Of a stretch of 64,000 nt of DNA, positions 1-7,465 are shown one piece after another (positions within the stretch are counted from its first letter, which is position 1; each line of letters opens with the position of its first letter). The position numbers and the translations under genes are program-made. The notes beneath the pieces were generated by a model, which saw only the letters and a program-made list of their open reading frames with translations, searched no databases and was not told where the DNA came from. The DNA is from Oerskovia enterophila (GTDB lineage Bacteria > Actinomycetota > Actinomycetes > Actinomycetales > Cellulomonadaceae): positions 121,561-185,560 of the forward strand of contig NZ_MAQA01000003.1 of NCBI RefSeq assembly GCF_001692445.1, read 5' to 3'.

Positions 1-36
1 TTCGGGATCACCGCCGACCAGGCCGCTGCCTCCTGA
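1..36 (+). CDS. C-terminal end of a gene cut by the window edge
   Basis: The first 36 bases read in frame 1 as FGITADQAAAS followed by TGA. Only eleven residues are visible, so the product cannot be named. It reads in the same direction as the next gene, which starts 80 bases later, and probably belongs to the same mobile-element backbone. Confidence 0.4.
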   Translation, partial: FGITADQAAAS

Positions 37-116
37 GCGACTGAGCCCCGTTCGGGCCGTTCCTGCCCCCGCGCCCCACGTCCCGGTCATCAACCGGCGA
101 GGCGAGCAGCAAGGCA

Positions 117-545
117 ATGAACCCGAACACCACCCTGTGGCCGCAGATCACCGCGATGGTCGCCCACGCTGACCGCGACGCCCAGGACGAGCACGGCCAC
201 GGGTACGCCCTCGGGCTACGCAACGCCCTGTCCGCCCTCAAGCCCTACCCGATGTCCGTGCCCGTCGTCGTGCGAGCTATGGACGTCTTCCGTCTCGCCG
301 AGACCCTCACCCGCACCCTGGCCACGCGCACCCCGCGCGAGACCGGCATGCGCGAAGGGCTCGCCGCGGCACTGTCCGTGGCCGTCACCGGCTCCCACGA
401 CCCTGCGTGGGCCCGCGCCGTCCTGACCGGGCTCGACGACAAGACCCTGCCCGGGACCGGCGGGCTCGCGGCCCTGGTCCACTTCGAGGTCGGCCCGCAT
501 AAGAATCCGGTGACCACCGCCCCCACCGAAGGAGCAGCAGCGTGA
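117..545 (+). CDS. Hypothetical protein, mobile-element type
   Basis: This 142-residue soluble protein has no signal peptide, membrane segment or motif I recognise. It is rich in Ala, Thr and Arg and starts MNPNTTLWPQ. The ATG follows a weak AAGG at about 7 bases. It ends just before the remnant at 546-764. Style and codon use match the plasmid/ICE-like hypotheticals after 34.8 kb rather than the metabolic cargo that follows. No function is proposed. Confidence 0.6.
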   Translation: MNPNTTLWPQITAMVAHADRDAQDEHGHGYALGLRNALSALKPYPMSVPVVVRAMDVFRLAETLTRTLATRTPRETGMREGLAAALSVAVTGSHDPAWARAVLTGLDDKTLPGTGGLAALVHFEVGPHKNPVTTAPTEGAAA

Positions 546-764
546 ACCCCGACCGCGACGACGACCACGATCAACCGGCTCACCCCAGGCCAGCGGGTGC
601 GCCTGGAGTCCCCGACGAAGTCCGCACTGTCCTGGTGGGCGGCGCGCGCCGCGAACGAGCGCTACGCCATCCTGACGCGTCAGACCACGTTCCGCCCCGA
701 GGGTGAGCTCCACTACACGATCCTCGACCAGTCGAAAGTGTGCGCGGTCCCTGCGGCCGGCCGT
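546..764 (+). pseudogene. Truncated hypothetical gene at the left cargo junction
   Basis: An open frame without a convincing start (first candidate GTG at 597) encodes an amphipathic, coding-like segment including SALSWWAARAANERYAIL and GELHYTILDQ. Protein-like character ends at about 757. The frame then runs without stop into the antisense of the IclR gene, whose own stop lies at 765. I infer that the 3' part of a backbone gene was lost when the cargo block was joined here. Confidence 0.5.
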
Positions 765-1481
765 TCAAGCGGCCGAGTCGGCCGCCGATTTCTCCGAGGT
801 GGCCGAGAGAGCCAGGCGGGCGAGCCCTGCGATCTCGACGAGTCGATCCTCCCCCAGCCGGCTCGTCGGCCCGGCCACCCCGACCGCGGCTCCTCGGCCC
901 AAGGGGATCGCGACGCACGAGACGCCGGGATGGAAGCGGTCGAGGTCCAGCGCGTACCCGGCCTCTCGGGCGCGGACGACGTCGGCCTCGTGGAGCGGCC
1001 AGGCGTCTCGCTGGGCCGAGCGGACCCTCCCGGCCAGCTCGGGGCTCGCGGCCAGAAGCGCGTGCCCGATCGCCGTGCCGAGCAGAGGCTCGCGCTCGCC
1101 GGCCAGCACCGTCAGCCGCAGGGGCTCGGGCGACTGCACGGCGTCGACGCACAGGTAGTCGGTGCCCGACGCGAAGGCGAGGTACGTCGTCTCCCCCGTG
1201 GTGCGGCTCAGGTCCTCCATGATCGGGCGCACCCGGACCCGCAGCGCTTGCTCAGCCTCGGCACGAGGCCCGACGAGCGACGCGATCTTGTCCGTGACCC
1301 GGTACGCCGAACCCCGGGACAGCTGCGTGATGTACCCGAGCTCCTCGAGCGTCGCGAGGAGGTTGTGCGCCGTGCTGCGGTTGAGCCCCACCTCCTCGGC
1401 GACCTCGCTCAGCCGCACCCCGCCAGGGCGCACCGCGACGCGTTCGAGCAGCACGAATGCCCTCTGGACCGACTGGATCAT
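765..1481 (-). CDS. IclR-family transcriptional regulator
   Basis: The 238-residue length is typical for IclR regulators. The N-terminal winged helix-turn-helix (about residues 1-65) contains RLSEVAEEVGLNRSTAHNLL, and the C-terminal effector domain carries GTAIGHALLA and HPGVSCVAIPL-type segments of the family. It is divergently transcribed from the GlcG/HbpS-like and isochorismatase-like genes, so it most likely controls that pair and itself from the 145-base interval. The effector is unknown. The family assignment is secure; the regulated pathway is inference from gene order. Confidence 0.9.
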   Translation of the reverse strand: MIQSVQRAFVLLERVAVRPGGVRLSEVAEEVGLNRSTAHNLLATLEELGYITQLSRGSAYRVTDKIASLVGPRAEAEQALRVRVRPIMEDLSRTTGETTYLAFASGTDYLCVDAVQSPEPLRLTVLAGEREPLLGTAIGHALLAASPELAGRVRSAQRDAWPLHEADVVRAREAGYALDLDRFHPGVSCVAIPLGRGAAVGVAGPTSRLGEDRLVEIAGLARLALSATSEKSAADSAA

Positions 1482-1503
1482 GCCCTCATCCCCTCAGGAT
1501 TCC

Positions 1504-1548
1504 ACAATGTTGAACAAACACCCTTCCGGACCGCTGATTGTTTGACAC
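1504..1548. promoter_or_regulatory. Candidate IclR operator in the divergent interval
   Basis: Two AT-rich half-elements face each other between the divergent genes: TGTTGAACAAACA near 1508-1520 and, on the opposite strand, TGTCAAACAATCA (1536-1548 read as its complement). They agree at most positions and form an imperfect inverted repeat in an otherwise GC-rich context. IclR proteins bind palindromic operators overlapping such intervals. Assignment is inference. Confidence 0.4.
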
Positions 1549-1626
1549 TACCAACTCGAGGCTCGGACAGTTGCTCCCGGAAGGCAAGCTCGGCCCCTCG
1601 AGCGCCTCACGAACTAGGAGGAACGC

Positions 1627-2016
1627 ATGGAGCAGGACCGCGCCCAGAGGGCCATCACCACCGTCCGGACCGCAGCCCACGAGCAGGGGCTCACCGTCTC
1701 GATCGCCATCGTCGACCTCGCCGGCCTCCTCGTCGCCTTCCACCGCATGGACGGCGGCCTGGCCGGCCCGGTCGACGTCGCCCAGAAGAAGGCCCGCACG
1801 GCGGCGCTGTTCGGCATGGACAGCATCGACTTCGGCCAGGTCGCCCGACCCGGCGGCGACATCTACTCGATCGAGCACACCAACGGCGGCCTGATCTCGT
1901 TCGGTGGCGGCATTCTCCTGCGCGACCGCGAGACCATCGTCGGGGCGATCGGCGTCGCGGGCGCCACCGTCGACACCGACCAGCAGCTCGCCGCCCTCGG
2001 CGCCGGCGCCTACTGA
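1627..2016 (+). CDS. GlcG/HbpS-like (DUF336) small protein
   Basis: This 129-residue protein fits the GlcG/HbpS family fold: a helical start, the AIVDLAGLLVAFHRMDG strand-turn, and a central glycine-rich GGLISFGGGI followed by GAIGVAGATVDTD, which is the family signature. Members bind haem or small ligands or act as accessory subunits; the ligand here is unknown. A strong AGGAGGA site precedes the ATG. It is followed 44 bases later by an isochorismatase-like gene and faces the IclR gene, suggesting a small catabolic operon. Confidence 0.8.
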   Translation: MEQDRAQRAITTVRTAAHEQGLTVSIAIVDLAGLLVAFHRMDGGLAGPVDVAQKKARTAALFGMDSIDFGQVARPGGDIYSIEHTNGGLISFGGGILLRDRETIVGAIGVAGATVDTDQQLAALGAGAY

Positions 2017-2060
2017 CACCCGTCCCGCGCATCCCCCGCCCCTCGACACAAGGAACCGCC

Positions 2061-2699
2061 ATGACTCTGACCCTCGACCCCACCCGCACCGCCGTCCTGG
2101 TCGTCGACCTGCAGAACGACAACCTCGCCGACGACGGAGCCGCCGCCGGCACCGAGATGATCACGCACGCACGACAGGTCGGCGTCATCGAGAACGCAGC
2201 CCGCGTCGCTGCCGCCGCTCGCGCCGCCGGGGCGCCCGTCATCCACGTGCACTTCGTCATCGACGTGCACGCGGGAGGCGCTGGCCGGAACATCCCGCTC
2301 TTCGACGAGATCACGTCGACGCCGACCGTCGTGCGGGGGACCTACGGTGCCGCGCCGTTCCCGAGCGCAGAACCCCAGGAGGGCGACCTCGTGATCGACC
2401 GCGCGCGCATGAGCGCGTTCCAGGGCACGGCCCTGGACACGATCCTGCGCACGCTCGGGATCACGCACGTGGTCCTCACCGGCGTGCACACCAACCATGC
2501 CGTCAACACCACGGCCCGCGTCGCCGCGGACCTCGGGTACACCCCGGTCCTCGTCAGCGACGCCACGGCGTCCACGACGGCCGAGGCCCACGCAGGAGAC
2601 CTGCGCTACGGCTTCGCGGACATCGCCACGATCCATGACACCGCCTCTGTGGTCGAGGCTCTCACCGCCCACCCGGCCTGGCCACTTCCCACCATCTAG
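2061..2699 (+). CDS. Isochorismatase-like hydrolase with an altered catalytic cysteine
   Basis: The 212-residue protein has the isochorismatase-superfamily fold: TAVLVVDLQND near residue 10 contains the catalytic Asp, and GVHTNHAVNTTARVAADLG occupies the nucleophile-elbow region. In cysteine hydrolases this reads like T-N-x-C-V-x-x-T-A-R; here the Cys position is Ala (NHAVNTTAR). The amidase/nicotinamidase chemistry may therefore be absent or replaced, as in non-cysteine members such as isochorismatases. AAGGA precedes the ATG. It is probably co-transcribed with the GlcG-like gene. Confidence 0.85.
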   Translation: MTLTLDPTRTAVLVVDLQNDNLADDGAAAGTEMITHARQVGVIENAARVAAAARAAGAPVIHVHFVIDVHAGGAGRNIPLFDEITSTPTVVRGTYGAAPFPSAEPQEGDLVIDRARMSAFQGTALDTILRTLGITHVVLTGVHTNHAVNTTARVAADLGYTPVLVSDATASTTAEAHAGDLRYGFADIATIHDTASVVEALTAHPAWPLPTI

Positions 2700-2768
2700 C
2701 CCCCGGCTCCGCGGGCGCAGCGAGCCGCGAAGCCCGACCGAGGACCGCGGGCCGACACTTCGGACAAG

Positions 2769-2818
2769 ACGAGACCCCTGATCACGCGCCAGCATCTTGG
2801 GCGAGTCAGGGGTCTCGT
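2769..2818 (+). terminator. Hairpin terminator after the isochorismatase-like gene
   Basis: A perfect 13-base inverted repeat, ACGAGACCCCTGA at 2769-2781 and TCAGGGGTCTCGT at 2806-2818, with a 24-base loop, lies 70 bases after the stop codon. There is no T-run, as is common in GC-rich actinobacteria. Confidence 0.65.
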
Positions 2819-2982
2819 CAGGATCCTATCCGTAACCGGGCAACCGGTATGTCGGCATCCCAGGAGGTCTCGGGGCAGCAGGTGCCTGTGGCGTTCGCCA
2901 CTGAGGACACCCCGCTGTGACATCGGGGACCTCAGACCGCGCTCGTCGCAGGGGCCCGACCTTCCCCGTCACAGGGTCGGAT

Positions 2983-3178
2983 GCGGTCTTGCTCAGCGGT
3001 CTCACAACAGGCCTTCCACCCCGGCGCACGCCCGCCCGGCGAGGATAGGTGACTGGTTGACAGTCCAGATCGTGCCAACAACCGGGAGACGAGTGAGTTG
3101 GAGTTCCACGTCTCACTCGCCCCGGCCGCACGGCGACCCCAGGTCAACGGCGCATCGTCCGACACCGTGCGAAGAACT
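2983..3178 (-). pseudogene. Truncated duplicate of the gene at 5723-6322 (direct repeat copy A)
   Basis: Read on the minus strand, this stretch encodes a C-terminal segment nearly identical to that of the intact gene at 5723-6322, sharing APLTWGRRA, WNSNSLVS, LLARSGLSTSHL and GGRAPGW. The N-terminal two-thirds are missing; upstream sequence no longer matches. At DNA level it is about 196 bases, in the same orientation as copy B at 5738-5933. The two copies bracket the MerR/MFS pair. Confidence 0.75.
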
Positions 3179-3443
3179 GGCAGGCTGCGGTGCATGCGGT
3201 CAGTGGAACAGATCGCAGGTGCCGCTCGCTCCGGAGCGCACCCGGATGTAAGGCGGCTCACAGCAGCACACCATAGCCATCAGCGCCGCCGGCGCAGAGA
3301 TTCTGACAGGTTCCTCGTCGGGCCGGTGAACGCCTGTGGTCGGCACCGAGCAAGCGCGACGTGCGCCGTGCATCCCGACGTGCTTCACGTGAACGCCGAC
3401 GAGCCTCCGCCCAAGCGATAGCACCACATCGAGAAGCGCACTC

Positions 3444-4211
3444 CTACGGCGCATCTCCCGAATCGAGTCGCCGCTCTATGGCCTTTAGCACCTCGATCTG
3501 CCGCGCATTGAACAGTTCGGCGGTCTGTTCCTCGAGCAGGTGGGCATTCTGATGCAAGGTGTTCGGCCTCTCCCATTCTGCGACACTGGCGAGTATGGGC
3601 TGCATGGTAGCCACGAAGGTGCCGGTGAGTTCATCTGCGTCTTCGTCCGACGTCTCCGGGTCGAGACGCGCGAAGCGTTCGACTAGCGACGACACCACGG
3701 GAGCGAGGTCGGGTGAGCTGAGCCGCTCGTAGAGCCGCACGATGTGGGGCATCCCGTCGTCTCCCGCGAGGTGGGCGAGGAGCACGGCCTGATCGCGATC
3801 AGCTCTCGAGACCGTCGGCAACTCGGCCTTGGCGATCAATGCGACGAACGGCGCGAGTTCGGGTGGCAGGTCCGGCATTGCTCGGTGCGCGCGGACGCTA
3901 ACAACGAGGTTGCGCTGAGCAGTGAGCCGATCGATCTGCTCGGTCAATTCGGTCTCGAGTTCGTCGAGGAGCTTCGCGGCATCCTTCTCTCTGTCGTCCT
4001 CTCTGTCATCGAGGAGAGTGGGCATCCGGTCGAGCGGGATGCCCAGGGCCACGAGACGCTTGATGCGCAGGACGCGCACCAGGTCATGGACGTCATAGTT
4101 GCGATAGTCGTTGCTCGAGCGTCGGGGCTCGTCGAGGATCCCGACCTGGTGGTAGTGCCGCAAAGCGCGGACCGTGAGCCCGGAGAGCCGGGCGAGTTCG
4201 CTACTGCGCAT
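3444..4211 (-). CDS. MerR-family transcriptional regulator
   Basis: Starting at 4211, this is a 255-residue protein with an N-terminal MerR helix-turn-helix: MRSSELARLSGLTVRALRHY, then LVRVLRIKRLVALGIPLDRM. A dimerising coiled coil follows (about residues 80-115, ELETELTEQIDRL), then a helical effector-binding domain without the cysteine pattern of metal sensors. The longer open frame to 4322 lies inside the transporter gene and was rejected. Its start overlaps the stop of the MFS gene by 11 bases, so both are read together and the regulator probably senses the exported compound. Confidence 0.88.
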   Translation of the reverse strand: MRSSELARLSGLTVRALRHYHQVGILDEPRRSSNDYRNYDVHDLVRVLRIKRLVALGIPLDRMPTLLDDREDDREKDAAKLLDELETELTEQIDRLTAQRNLVVSVRAHRAMPDLPPELAPFVALIAKAELPTVSRADRDQAVLLAHLAGDDGMPHIVRLYERLSSPDLAPVVSSLVERFARLDPETSDEDADELTGTFVATMQPILASVAEWERPNTLHQNAHLLEEQTAELFNARQIEVLKAIERRLDSGDAP

Positions 4212-5448
4212 CGCGTGCCACCACCACATCCTCGCGTTCTGTGGGTTCTGCTCGTGGCTCCAGATTACGCAACGACCGTGCGAACAGTCCGCCGACCAAG
4301 GCCACCAGCCAGATGCCGGCAATCGCGATGGCAGCGACGTTGAGCGTCGTGTATTCGGTCAGGACCGCCGCCGCGACGAGGGCGAGGGGTGGTACTGCCG
4401 TCATGATCGAGTTCTGGGTTCCCATGACTCTTCCTCGCATCTGCTCGGGGATGCGCTCGATCATGAGTACGCCGATCAGGCTGCTGAACAGCCCGCTCGC
4501 CAGGCCGATGATGAATGCCCCGCTGAAGACGATCCAGACCGTTGAGAGCGTGGCAAGGATGCCGATCCCGAGCATGGTGCCCACGAGTCCAGAGACGAAC
4601 CAGAACCGGCGCCGACCGCGAGTGCTGCCAACGGCGTAGACCGCACCGCCAACCAGCAGCCCAGCAGCCAGAGCGGTCAGGACGAAGCCGAGGAGACCTC
4701 GCTGATCCAGTAGCGAGAAGTACACAGGCAGGATCAGCCCCTGCAGGGCCACCAGCACAGCGACCGAGGCGACGCTGAGCAGGGTCGTCGCCACGAGCAA
4801 GGGCGTGCGGAATAGTACTCGCCACCCATCGCGCATCTCGCTCCAGGCATTGCTCGATCGGGTGCGTTCGGCGGGGATCGCGCCGACGCTATGCGGAATG
4901 AGCAGGGTAACGAGTGCAGCAAGGAGGGATGTCGCGCCGGTGATCCAGAGCACGGCCGCTCCGCCGAACAGTGCCATGAGAGTGCCGGCGGCCGCGGGGC
5001 CCACAAGCATCGCGACTGCGCCGAGCGTCTCGCGGATCCCCATCAAGCGCTCGGCGCTAAGCGAACCGTGTCGCACGATGGCGGGGAGGAGGGCGTCTCG
5101 AGCGGTCATGCCGGGCACGTCACCGAGCGAGCCCAGGATGCCGAGCAGCACGAACCAGCCGATGCTCAGCCCAGAGACTATGTCGATCAGAGGCAGAGCC
5201 GCGATCGACAGGCCGGAGACGAGGTCGGTGACGACGGATGACGTCCGCCGATTGATCCGGTCAATCACTACCCCCATGACGAGGCCAGCAAGGACAGCAG
5301 GGACGGCGGTGGCTCCCGCCACCACACCCATGCCGAGTACGCTCCCGGTGGTCTGCAGGACGACAAGGGGAAGAGCAATGCTGGCGATTGAATTGCCCAG
5401 TAGAGATAGAAAGTAGGAGGTGAGGTACGAGAGAGGTATGAACGTCAT
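4201..5448 (-). CDS. MFS transporter, drug-efflux-like
   Basis: This 415-residue integral membrane protein has about twelve hydrophobic segments. The cytoplasmic loop after TM2 carries the MFS motif (GVVIDRINRR), with a related PEQMRGRVMG in the second half. Length and order resemble the 12-TM antibiotic efflux pumps of the MefA/DHA3 type. It is co-transcribed with the downstream MerR regulator. The substrate is unknown. The region is visibly less GC-rich than its neighbours, and the pair is enclosed by direct repeats, consistent with acquisition as a unit. Confidence 0.85.
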   Translation of the reverse strand: MTFIPLSYLTSYFLSLLGNSIASIALPLVVLQTTGSVLGMGVVAGATAVPAVLAGLVMGVVIDRINRRTSSVVTDLVSGLSIAALPLIDIVSGLSIGWFVLLGILGSLGDVPGMTARDALLPAIVRHGSLSAERLMGIRETLGAVAMLVGPAAAGTLMALFGGAAVLWITGATSLLAALVTLLIPHSVGAIPAERTRSSNAWSEMRDGWRVLFRTPLLVATTLLSVASVAVLVALQGLILPVYFSLLDQRGLLGFVLTALAAGLLVGGAVYAVGSTRGRRRFWFVSGLVGTMLGIGILATLSTVWIVFSGAFIIGLASGLFSSLIGVLMIERIPEQMRGRVMGTQNSIMTAVPPLALVAAAVLTEYTTLNVAAIAIAGIWLVALVGGLFARSLRNLEPRAEPTEREDVVVARDAQ

Positions 5449-5455
5449 GATTCCA

Positions 5456-5469
5456 GTCAGAACTATGAC
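5456..5469 (-). promoter_or_regulatory. Short inverted repeat upstream of the MFS gene
   Basis: GTCAGAACTATGAC contains arms GTCA and TGAC around six bases and lies 8-21 bases before the MFS start. A TTGAC lies further upstream on the minus strand. It could be the core of a MerR-type operator, but the repeat is short. Confidence 0.25.
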
Positions 5470-5560
5470 GTTGCGGCGGGGTCAAGTCCGGCTCGGCGCA
5501 ACACTGCCTCGGAGATCCGCAGCGGTCGCTAGCGGTTTCTCGCACTGAAGGGCGTATGCA

Positions 5561-5803
5561 ATGAAGCGAGCCCTTGTGCCGAGCTTGGTGCTACCTCTCC
5601 TGCTCACTGGAACCACCAGCGCGGCCGAGGCCAGCGACGAGCCCGATCCGGGCGCGACGATGATCGCGTTCGCCGCCTCGGGGTCGAGCACCGTCGAAGA
5701 CGCCGTCGCGTCCGCGATCGACCTACACGGGCCGGTGGCGGTCTTGCTCAGCGACCTCACAACCAGCCCTCCACCCCGGCGCACGCCCGCCCGGTGGGAG
5801 TAG
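5561..5803 (+). pseudogene. Truncated secreted-protein gene
   Basis: The first roughly 65 codons look coding: a signal peptide (MKRALVPSLVLPLLLTG, then A-A-E-A), followed by an acidic segment, GATMIAFAASGS and VEDAVASAIDLHGPVAV. At about 5738 the frame enters direct repeat copy B, which belongs to the oppositely oriented gene, and ends after a proline/arginine tail. I infer that the original C-terminus was replaced when the repeat block was joined here. Confidence 0.45.
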
Positions 5804-6322
5804 GTGACTGGTTGACAGGCCGGATCGTGCCAACACCCAGGAGACGAGTGAGTTGGAGTTCCACATCTCACTCGCCCCGGTCGCACGGCGACCCCAGGTC
5901 AACGGCGCAACGTCCGACACCGTGCAAAGGACTCTTGCAACGGCGGCCTTGTCGACGGTGACGACGACTGATGAAGTCCAGGCGAACTCTCTGTCAGGGA
6001 TCACGCCGTGTGCCCAGCAACGAACCTCATATCGAAAGTAGCGCGAGCGCCCAAGCCATCGCGCACCCACCGGCCCCGTCGCTACGACACCCCGCTCACC
6101 CGAAGTTACCGCCCAGGCAGGAGCCATCTCAACGACGTAGGGAACACCATCGACGCACAGCTCGAGTGCGGCGTGGAACAGCGTCGCTGGTCGGCGACGC
6201 TCGACGAACGCGCAGGCCCGCTCCCACCACGCACTGGTGTGTTTGACAACGTGTCCCCCCGCTCCGACCGGCAGCCAGATCAGCGAAACGCTGTTGCGGC
6301 CCTCTGAGTCGACTTCGGTCAT
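5723..6322 (-). CDS. Conserved hypothetical protein with W-N-S-N-S signature
   Basis: The proposed start at 6322 gives 199 residues beginning MTEVDSEGRNSVSLIWLPVG. Conserved-looking blocks are VVKHTSAWWER, LFHAALELCVDGVPYVVEMA, EMWNSNSLVSWVLARSGL and PPGGRAPGW. A histidine-bearing 'H-x-A-L-E-x-x-V-D-G' strand followed by an N/S-rich helix resembles circularly permuted papain-like (NlpC/LRAT-type) proteins, but this is only a fold guess. A truncated second copy lies at 2983-3178. The longer open frame to 6490 adds low-quality sequence and was trimmed. Confidence 0.6.
   Translation of the reverse strand: MTEVDSEGRNSVSLIWLPVGAGGHVVKHTSAWWERACAFVERRRPATLFHAALELCVDGVPYVVEMAPAWAVTSGERGVVATGPVGARWLGRSRYFRYEVRCWAHGVIPDREFAWTSSVVVTVDKAAVARVLCTVSDVAPLTWGRRATGASEMWNSNSLVSWVLARSGLSTSHLLPPGGRAPGWRAGCEVAEQDRHRPV
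5738..5933. repeat. Direct repeat copy B (about 196 bp), partner of 2983-3178
   Basis: Both copies share long identical runs such as ACCCCGGCGCACGCCCGCCC, AGGTGACTGGTTGACAG, GAGACGAGTGAGTTGGAG and CCCCAGGTCAACGGCGCA, in the same orientation 2.75 kb apart. Copy B is part of the intact gene on the minus strand. The inner GAGTGAG...CTCACTC can form a short hairpin. Confidence 0.85.
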
Positions 6323-6638
6323 GTCGGCCCTAGGCGTGGGCAAACGGAACTCGCCTCGCCCAGTCGATCGCAGGACGTCCTCTTGGCGGACTCGCGACTC
6401 ATTGCACAGTCGTCGAGGGCTGCGCACCGTCCGCGAGGCGGGACGCCCCCAGAGCCGTGGCGCGCGACACGCTCCCCCGCACATCGCCAATGATCACAAG
6501 CCCGAGCTCCACACCGACACTCTATGGGCGCATCGGCCCCAGGTAGTCAGCAAGACCGCCACGAGACTGGTCAGACCCACTACCGCGGCAAAACCGACGG
6601 CGGTCTCAACCCACCAACGCACCACCCAGCGGTGAGGG
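6323..6638. other. Intergenic, no supported gene
   Basis: These 316 bases hold the upstream region of the minus-strand gene starting at 6322 and fragments of open frames with no protein-like character. A short stretch around 6600-6625 resembles one near 27090, but the match is too short to interpret. Confidence 0.4.
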
Positions 6639-6940
6639 TTGCACCTCGCAACGCGCGCCGTGTGTCCGCCCTCCTCGCCCGAAGATGAGGAGGCCGCACG
6701 GGCCGCCGACCAGCGCACCGACGACTTCGCAGCGGCATTGACCAACAACCAGCGCGGGGTCAACTACACCCTGTTGACCGTCCTGTTCGCACTCGTGCTG
6801 TTCTTCGTCGCGGTCGTCAGCCGTCACCGGTCCCAGCGCTTGAACTGGATCCTGATCACCAGCGCACGCGTGCTGTTCGTGGTCGGAGTGACCTTCTTGC
6901 TCATGCTCCCGAAGATCATCTGCCCCCCCCCCCCCGCTGG
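6639..6940 (+). pseudogene. C-terminal fragment of a membrane protein
   Basis: An open frame lacking a real start encodes a charged helix (DEEAARAADQRTDDF), then two transmembrane segments (YTLLTVLFALVLFFVAVV and SARVLFVVGVTFLLML). The charged coiled coil followed by two TMs is the usual C-terminus of a family of actinobacterial membrane proteins. The natural end is expected right after LPKII, exactly where a 13-C run begins. A stop lies in frame just upstream, so the N-terminal half is lost. Confidence 0.5.
6923..6935 (+). repeat. Homopolymer of 13 cytosines
   Basis: An uninterrupted run of 13 C follows the ATCATCTG at the end of the membrane-protein fragment. Such tracts are rare in bacterial DNA, prone to slippage, and a frequent place of sequencing error. 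Confidence 0.9.
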
Positions 6941-7037
6941 CCAGGCCACTCAGCAAACCACCGGAGCGGCACGGCTAGATCGCCTCGGCCGATCTCGAGT
7001 GGTCAGGCGGGTGATCGGCGCGACGCGGAGAGCAGGC

Positions 7038-7465
7038 TCAGGACCTCGACGGCGCCGTCGAGGCTGACATCTGTCGGAGCGAGGTCGAGGTGTGCGGTAG
7101 GCGTGCGAAGCGATCTTCGACCTTGGTGAGGAGTTTCTGGCGGGTCTGGGGGCTCTTGCCTGCGGGGTCGTGGGCGCTGATCCACTGGAGGTTCTTGACG
7201 CCGATCTTGCGGAAGGTGCCGCGGAACAGGATCTTGGGCAGCGGGTTGCCCAGCAGCCAGCGGTACAGGACCTTCGGGGTCGACATCACGGTCAGCAGGG
7301 TGACGCTCTGGATGTTGGGGATGCCGTTGATAGACCGCCCGACCTTGTCGGGCTCCTTGTAGACCACGCCCTTGGTCAGGACCTTGTCGAGGAAGCCCTT
7401 GGTGCCGGCGGGCATGAACTCCCACCACACGGGGAACGCCAGGACGAGGTGGTCAGGATGGGCCC
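7038..7465 (-). pseudogene. C-terminal part of a flavodoxin-fold NAD(P)H oxidoreductase
   Basis: On the minus strand the segment begins with HPDHLVLAFPVWWEFMPAG, continues with TKGFLDKVLTKG, and includes TVMSTPKVLYRWLLGNP. This matches the second half of flavodoxin_2-type (MdaB/KefF/YwrO-like) quinone reductases, where 'ADHLV..YPVWW..PA..KGF.D' lines the FMN site. The first ~80-90 residues are absent. The sequence switches at about 7465 to the 3' part of the DUF7007 gene in another frame, so this is a rearrangement breakpoint. Confidence 0.7.

Noticed and set aside
597..2699. A 700-codon plus-strand open frame spanning the antisense of the IclR gene and joining the isochorismatase frame
   Set aside because: Only its first ~55 and last ~212 codons look like protein; the middle is antisense of the IclR gene and of GC-rich spacer. 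High GC removes stops by chance.
4211..4322. N-terminal extension of the MerR regulator
   Set aside because: It lies inside the MFS coding sequence and precedes the canonical MerR start; translation is Trp-rich and not family-like.
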